Assembly: GCA_028571685.1 (NCBI GenBank)
Contig: CM053142.1
Coordinates: 65,373,296-65,437,295 of the forward strand
DNA length: 64,000 bases
Direction of reading: 5' to 3'
DNA from: Heterohyrax brucei
Taxonomy: Eukaryota > Chordata > Mammalia > Hyracoidea > Procaviidae
The translations under genes were made by a program, and so were the position numbers. How positions within the stretch are numbered: the stretch's first letter is position 1; each line of letters opens with the position of its first letter. The notes under the pieces are model-generated. The model saw only the letters and a program-made list of their open reading frames with translations. It was not told where the DNA came from and did no database searches. Below are positions 59,773-64,000 of the stretch, in pieces.

Positions 59773-60714
59773 TGATGTGGAAAGAAGAACAAAAACATGC
59801 CTTAAAAGAATTGAAAAAAAGCTTTGCTACAAGCCCCTGCTTTACAACTACCCAATGAGAAAAACCTTTCAAGCCATACATAACCAAAAAAGAAAAAAGA
59901 AAAAGAAAGTCTTAGGAAAAAGTCTTAGAAATTCTGACCCAAAACCTAGGGCCAGGGAACAGCCAATAGGGTATTTCTCAAAAGAACTAGACACAGCAGC
60001 ACAAGGGTGGACTTCCTGTCTTAAGTTATAGCAGTAGCCACTCTATACACTTCACATCTGATCAATCCCCTGGTAAACAATAAAAGTCCCCACTGGTTAA
60101 CTAATGCCAGGTTTTTAAAGTATCATGTAGTCCTAATAGATATCCCTCATCCTAAACCCAGCCACCTTAATACCCACCCCATGCCTAGACAATCAAAGTT
60201 GTCACAACTGTTGTGAGATCATAAGCCAAGTATGAGCTCGCCGACAGGATCTCACTGATCAACCCTGACAAACGTGGAGGAGGAACGGTACACAGATGGC
60301 AGTTGTTTTATGAAACAGGGAATGTGCTATGCAGGTTATGCTGCAGCATAATTATACCAGGCACTTGAAGCAAAAACCTTACCAAATGGGACCTCAACAC
60401 AATTAGTAGAACTGATTGCCTTAACTTGAGCCTTAGAACTTGGGAACATATTTACTGATTCTAAATATACTTTGTCATGTTACATGCACATGTTACCCTA
60501 TGGAAAGACAGAGAGTATTTCAAGCTAAAAATAACCCTATAAAATATGGCCCTTATATCCTCTGACTCTTGGAGGCAGTCTAGCTACCATTCAAAACAGC
60601 AATAATATGTTGCAAAGGACACTAAAAAGAAGATAACAAAATAGTTTTAGATGATCAGTTCATTGACCAAACACCTAAAGTAGCCACAATTACTAAAAAT
60701 TCCTTACTAGGCAT
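59773..60714 (+). pseudogene. Class I ERV, RT connection and RNase H remnants
   Basis: 59773-60027 is open and resembles the RT thumb/connection region of gammaretrovirus-like Pol, with an A-rich expansion near 59885-59910. 60290-60530 carries RNase H signatures (a TDGS phrase near 60294 and a TDSKY phrase near 60456) separated by stops. The end near 60590-60700 resembles the RNase H to integrase linker. Multiple stops and small indels make it inactive. Confidence 0.75.
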
Positions 60715-61243
60715 TGTATTTTAGTCATCTAGTGCTGTCCTTCTAACAGTAATACGACAAAGTGGATGGCTTTAACAAAGGAAGGTTTATTCTTACACAG
60801 TCCGGTAGGCTACAAGTCCAAATTCAGAATGTCCACTCCAGGGGAAGGCTTTCCCCTTGTCAGCTCTGGAGGAAAGTCCTTGTATTGCATCAGTCTTTGT
60901 TCAGGGAGTATCTTGGCTCAGGAATCTCAGGTCTGAAGGACACATTCTTCTCCCAGTGCTACTTTATTGATTGTATGAGGTTCCCAACTCTGTAGTTGCT
61001 TGTCTTTCCTTTTATCTCCCTTAGAATGAAAGGATAAAAGGTGGTGCAAGCCATACTCCAAGAAAACTCCCTTTACAGTAGAGCAGGGTGGTGATCTTAT
61101 AAAGGGATTTACAGTGCCACCATAATCCTCTAACATACAGCATAGGAAAATCACAAAATGGAGGACAATCATAAAACATCGAGAATCACAGCCCAGCCAC
61201 ATGGCTACACACATTTTTGGGGGGACACAAAATCCATGACGCA
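60715..61243 (-). mobile_element. MaLR-like LTR, reverse, in pol
   Basis: Reverse copy of the family at 56685. From the left: 'ttagtcatctagtgctgtcc', 'tttaacaaaggaaggtttattcttacacagtc', 'cctttcattctaag' equivalents, and at the right 'acacatttttggggggacacaaaatccatgac'. I could not find a convincing target duplication. Confidence 0.75.
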
Positions 61244-61465
61244 CCTAATTCTTTTCATCACTTTGACACACCTAATATCTCAGTATAACAATTAAGAAAT
61301 AACCTGGGCTGAAAAGAATGGATGTACCTGACAGAAAAGGAAATTGTTTCAGAAACAGGGAATCATTCATCTCCCTCAGAATATCCAGTGCAAGATTATA
61401 AAAAGCATGCATGACTCTTGTCATCTTGGTAGGAACAAAAGTCACACAACTTTATTCTAGGCTGT
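61244..61465 (+). pseudogene. Class I ERV, integrase N-terminal segment
   Basis: A short stretch between two reverse LTRs. In one frame it resembles the segment before and within the integrase zinc-binding domain, with a His-x-Leu-Gly phrase near 61420-61430. Its presence shows the two LTRs are separate insertions and not one element. Confidence 0.6.
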
Positions 61466-61977
61466 TGTTTTAGTCAGCTAGGGCTGCTCTAACAGCAATA
61501 CCACAGAGTAGATGGCTTTAACAAAGAAAGGTTTATTCTTACACAGTCTGGTAGGCTACAAGTCTATATTCAGGGTGTATGCTCCAGAGAAAGGCTTTCC
61601 TCCTTGTCGGCTCTGGAGGAAAGTCTGGTATTGCATCAGTCTTTGTCCAGGGAGTGTCTTGGCACAGGAACCTCAGGACTGAAGGATGTGCTGTTCTCCT
61701 GGTGCTGCTTTCTTGATCATACCAGATTCCCAATTCTCTGCTTGCTTCCCTTTCCTTTTATCTCTTACATGATGAAAGGATCAAGGGTGGGGCAAGCCAC
61801 ACTCAAGGGAAAGGGAGCAGGGAGGTGATCCTAAGAAGGGATTTACAGCCCCATCCTAATTCTTTAACATACAGTATAGGAAAAGCACAAAATAGAGGAC
61901 AGTGACAAGATACCGGGAATCATACCACAGCCACAGGCTACATATATTTTTGGCGGGACACAATTCAATCCATGACA
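61466..61977 (-). mobile_element. MaLR-like LTR, reverse, in integrase
   Basis: Starts TGTTTTAGTCAGCTAG and ends 'tcaatccatgaca', with terminal TG...CA. It is flanked by GCTGT (61461-61465) and GTTGT (61978-61982), a probable 5-bp target duplication with one change. Internally it matches 60715-61243 and the reverse of 56685-57187. Confidence 0.8.
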
Positions 61978-61978
61978 G

Positions 61979-62433
61979 TTGTTTACAGGCAAGGGCCTAC
62001 AAAAAACTGTTAAACAAGTTACTCAGAGATGTCCTCTTTGTGTCTCTAGCAGTCCTCAGGGTGCCTACCCACCTCCTCAACTAACCAAACCAGTCCAAAG
62101 GGCAGGATCCTATGCTACAGAAGACTGGCAGTTAGATTTCACCCAGATGCCAAAGTGCCAGGGATACAAGTACTTACTAGTTTTTGTAGACACCTTCACA
62201 GGATGGACAGAAGCATTCCCCATCAAAATAGAAAAAGTACAAGGAATAATGAGTATGCTGTTAAAAGGGATTATATCCCCATTTGGGCTTCCCAGATCCA
62301 TGCAAAATGATGATAGTCCAGCAGTTACTGTTATTGTAAGTCAAAAGGTAAGTACACCGGTAGTAATAAAATGGAACTCACGCTTGGCCTTGAGGCCACA
62401 ATCTTCAGGAAAAATAGAAAGAGCTAGTCAGAC
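61979..62433 (+). pseudogene. Class I ERV, integrase core segment
   Basis: An open reading frame resembling the gammaretrovirus-like integrase from the end of the zinc domain (CPLC at residues 18-21, counting from 61979) through the catalytic core. Acidic residues at 53, 111 and 147 keep the D-D(35)E spacing, although the residues around 111-115 are altered. The frame continues as far as 62605, but from residue 152 it reads into an inserted LTR, so the last 57 codons are not retroviral coding sequence. Integrase would join viral DNA to the host genome. Here only a fragment survives. Confidence 0.8.
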
Positions 62434-62931
62434 TGAGGGGAATCTGTCCCTGAAATTCAGGAAGGTCATTGAGGGAACTCTGTCTCTGAGATTCAGAGAG
62501 ATCATCTTAGCCAATGCTCAGACCTCACCATTAACTGAAAACAGCCTGATATGCATGCCCAACAGGGATGACCAAAAGCAGCCTGGTAGGCCCCACCCTG
62601 TATAACCATAAAACCTAAAACTGTCAATAACTTTATGCCTGTCTTCCCCACCCTCTTGATTGAAAGCCCTTCTCTTATCAACCTTGACTATAAACAAACC
62701 TTACCCTTCCCCTTTCTAGTCAACAGTCCTTCCTCATCAAACCATAAATTCCATCACCCTACACTACCTCATCCAAACTTTTAAACTATAAAAACTTGCC
62801 CTTCTCGCCAGGAGTTGGGCTGAACCACTCTCGGCTCAGACCCCACTCTCTTTTTCTTCTAGTAAACGTCACTGGACCCTTGGGCTGGTGTGTCTATGCC
62901 TCTGTTTCGGACCAGCCCTCCCAACACAAAC
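62429..62931. repeat. Target-site duplication flanking a solo LTR
   Basis: CAGAC at 62429-62433 and CAAAC at 62927-62931 bracket the LTR. They are the same target bases with one substitution, and the integrase reading resumes in phase at the right-hand copy. Confidence 0.7.
62434..62926 (+). mobile_element. Solo LTR, class I ERV type
   Basis: 493 bp with terminal TG (TGAGGGG) and CA (CCCAACA). The U3 is pyrimidine-rich, a TATA-like 'ctataaaaac' lies near 62786, the R/U5-type region 'cggctcagaccccactctc' follows, and 'agtaaacg' may be the polyadenylation element. It is unrelated to the MaLR-like LTRs around it. Confidence 0.75.
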
Positions 62932-63398
62932 CCTAAAAAGAACATTACAAAAGCTAGGACAAAAGACACAGTGAAGCTGGCTACAGTCCTTCCTGTGATT
63001 TGCTGAGGATGAGAACAAGTCCTACTTCTCAGAGAAAACTGAGCCTATTTGAGATCTTATATGGCAGACCATTTCTTCGAAGAGATCTAGTGGTGGATGA
63101 AGAAACCAATTACCTAGTACATTTATAGTCTCTCTAACTAACTTTCAATGAGCCAGCCATACAAGAACTAGGAACCCTAAACTCACCATCACCTCACTTA
63201 CCATGTTTATATGAACCAGTGACGTTAGTTCTAGTTAAGACCTGGAAACACAGATTTCCTGCTTCCCAACTTACTCCACTCTGGAGAGGGCCATATTATG
63301 TTGCACTTCCTACTGCTAGAGCCGTAAAGCTTCCAGGAATTTCTAGCTGGATATACCACACAAAGGTAAAGCCCTACCATGAAGCTGAAGAAACACAA
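62927..63398 (+). pseudogene. Class I ERV, integrase C-terminal segment
   Basis: Continues the integrase after the solo LTR. 63219-63398 is open and resembles the C-terminal DNA-binding domain of gammaretrovirus-like integrase, including a W-R-G-P-Y-Y phrase near 63280-63300. Upstream, stops and a frameshift occur at 62980-63130. No env follows, because the next LTR begins directly. Confidence 0.75.
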
Positions 63399-63941
63399 TG
63401 CTCTGGATTGTACTGTGTTCCCCCCAAAATGTGTGTAACTATTTGGCCGTGCCATGGTTCCCAAGATTTTTGATTGTCCTCCATTTTTTGATTTTCCTAT
63501 GCTATAAATTTTCATCTGTGCCTGTGGCTAATAGATAGTATCATCATATTAAAAGAAGATTAGGGTGGGACTGCTGCAACACCCTTGCTAAGGGAGTTTC
63601 CCTGGAGTGTACTTTTCACCACCCTTCATCCTTTCATCCTACAAGACATAAAAGAAAAGGGAAGCAAGCCGAGAGTTGGGCACCTCACATCATCAAGAAA
63701 GTGGCACCAGAAGTAGAGTTCATCCTTTAGACCTCACGTCCTGCAACAAGATGCTCCTTGACCAAAGAATGATGCAACACTAGGAGTTTGCTCCAGAGCT
63801 GACAAAGAGTGAAAGCCTTCCCCTGGAGCAGACACCCTGAATTTGGGCTTTTTAGCCTATAGGACATGAACAATAAACTTTTTTTCCTAAAGCCATCCTC
63901 TTGTGTTACCTCTGTTAGAGCAGTACCAGATGACAAAAACA
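63399..63941 (+). mobile_element. MaLR-like LTR, + strand, related subfamily
   Basis: Opens TGCTCTGGATTGTACTGTG, keeps 'agacataaaagaaaagggaagcaagccgagagttggg' and 'gaacaataaac', and ends 'cagtaccagatgacaaaaaca'. It carries about 40 bp ('ttttcatctgtgcctgtggc..') absent from the 56685 copy and lacks that copy's 'caggatcacctccctgctcc' block. It is therefore not that copy's sister LTR. Confidence 0.7.
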
Positions 63942-64000
63942 TGGAAGTAGCTCCAAAACAACACTAAGAGTGGATAAGGGTGCTTCTAGAAGACCTGGGA
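63942..64000. other. Window end
   Basis: Too short to classify. No feature seen. Confidence 0.5.

Noticed and set aside
61979-62605. 208-codon open frame as an intact retroviral integrase or a domesticated gene
   Set aside because: The last 57 codons come from an inserted LTR, the zinc-binding part is cut off by another LTR, and residues around the second catalytic acid are altered.
56685-63941. The two flanking + strand LTRs as the provirus's own LTR pair
   Set aside because: They differ by large block indels, there is no leader or primer-binding site after the left one, and the flanking 5-bp sequences do not match. Kept as an open finding, not as a call.

Overview
The window is mammalian nuclear DNA, almost certainly from an afrotherian (the elephant, hyrax, manatee and aardvark group). 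The main clue is more than 35 copies of AfroSINE, a tRNA-derived SINE known only from that superorder. Several LINE-1 tails, RTE (BovB-like) remnants and old LTRs fit the same source. The species cannot be fixed from the sequence. The window has one protein-coding host gene: CCND2 (cyclin D2), on the + strand and complete. Its five coding exons are 14113-14307, 16062-16277, 18980-19139, 29559-29707 and 40342-40491. All introns are GT-AG and the total is 870 nt, or 289 codons plus stop, exactly the family length. A 3'UTR of about 5.3 kb ends at an AATAAA at 45809.

Layout. 1-4.75 kb: an L1 3' tail, MIR fragments and a run of AfroSINEs. 4.75-8.9 kb: AT-rich, with no repeat I recognise. 8.9-10 kb: a distal CpG island with a tight E-box/CRE/E2F-like cluster. 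10-14.1 kb: the GC-rich proximal regulatory region of CCND2, with a TCF/AP-1 pair, an inverted CCAAT next to a perfect octamer, two canonical E-boxes, a G-quadruplex-capable polypurine tract, a CRE-like site at the promoter and an AUG-free 5' leader. 14.1-45.83 kb: CCND2, with SINE-poor introns 1 and 2, SINE-bearing introns 3 and 4, and a long 3'UTR that lacks recognisable repeats and carries microRNA seed matches. 45.85-56.3 kb: intergenic repeats, comprising AfroSINEs, an L1 ORF2/3'UTR fragment, a tRNA-Gly-type SINE and an internally inverted RTE remnant. 56.7-63.95 kb: a decayed class I endogenous retrovirus (gag, pro and pol remnants) broken up by at least five later insertions and flanked by LTRs of another family.

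Cyclin D2 is the D-type regulatory subunit of CDK4/6. It couples mitogen, hormone and Wnt/Myc signalling to RB phosphorylation in G1. Most candidate regulatory sites here (E-boxes, CREs, TCF, GATA, NR5A/ERR-type, CTCF) are simple motif matches read by eye. They are hypotheses about CCND2 control, not demonstrated elements.

I found no new multigene system, CRISPR array, tRNA or rRNA gene, or second host gene. The least explained features are the distal CpG island, a 27-bp near-perfect palindrome in intron 2, a promoter-like cassette in intron 3, and the nested architecture of the retrovirus, including one solo LTR that sits precisely inside the integrase frame.
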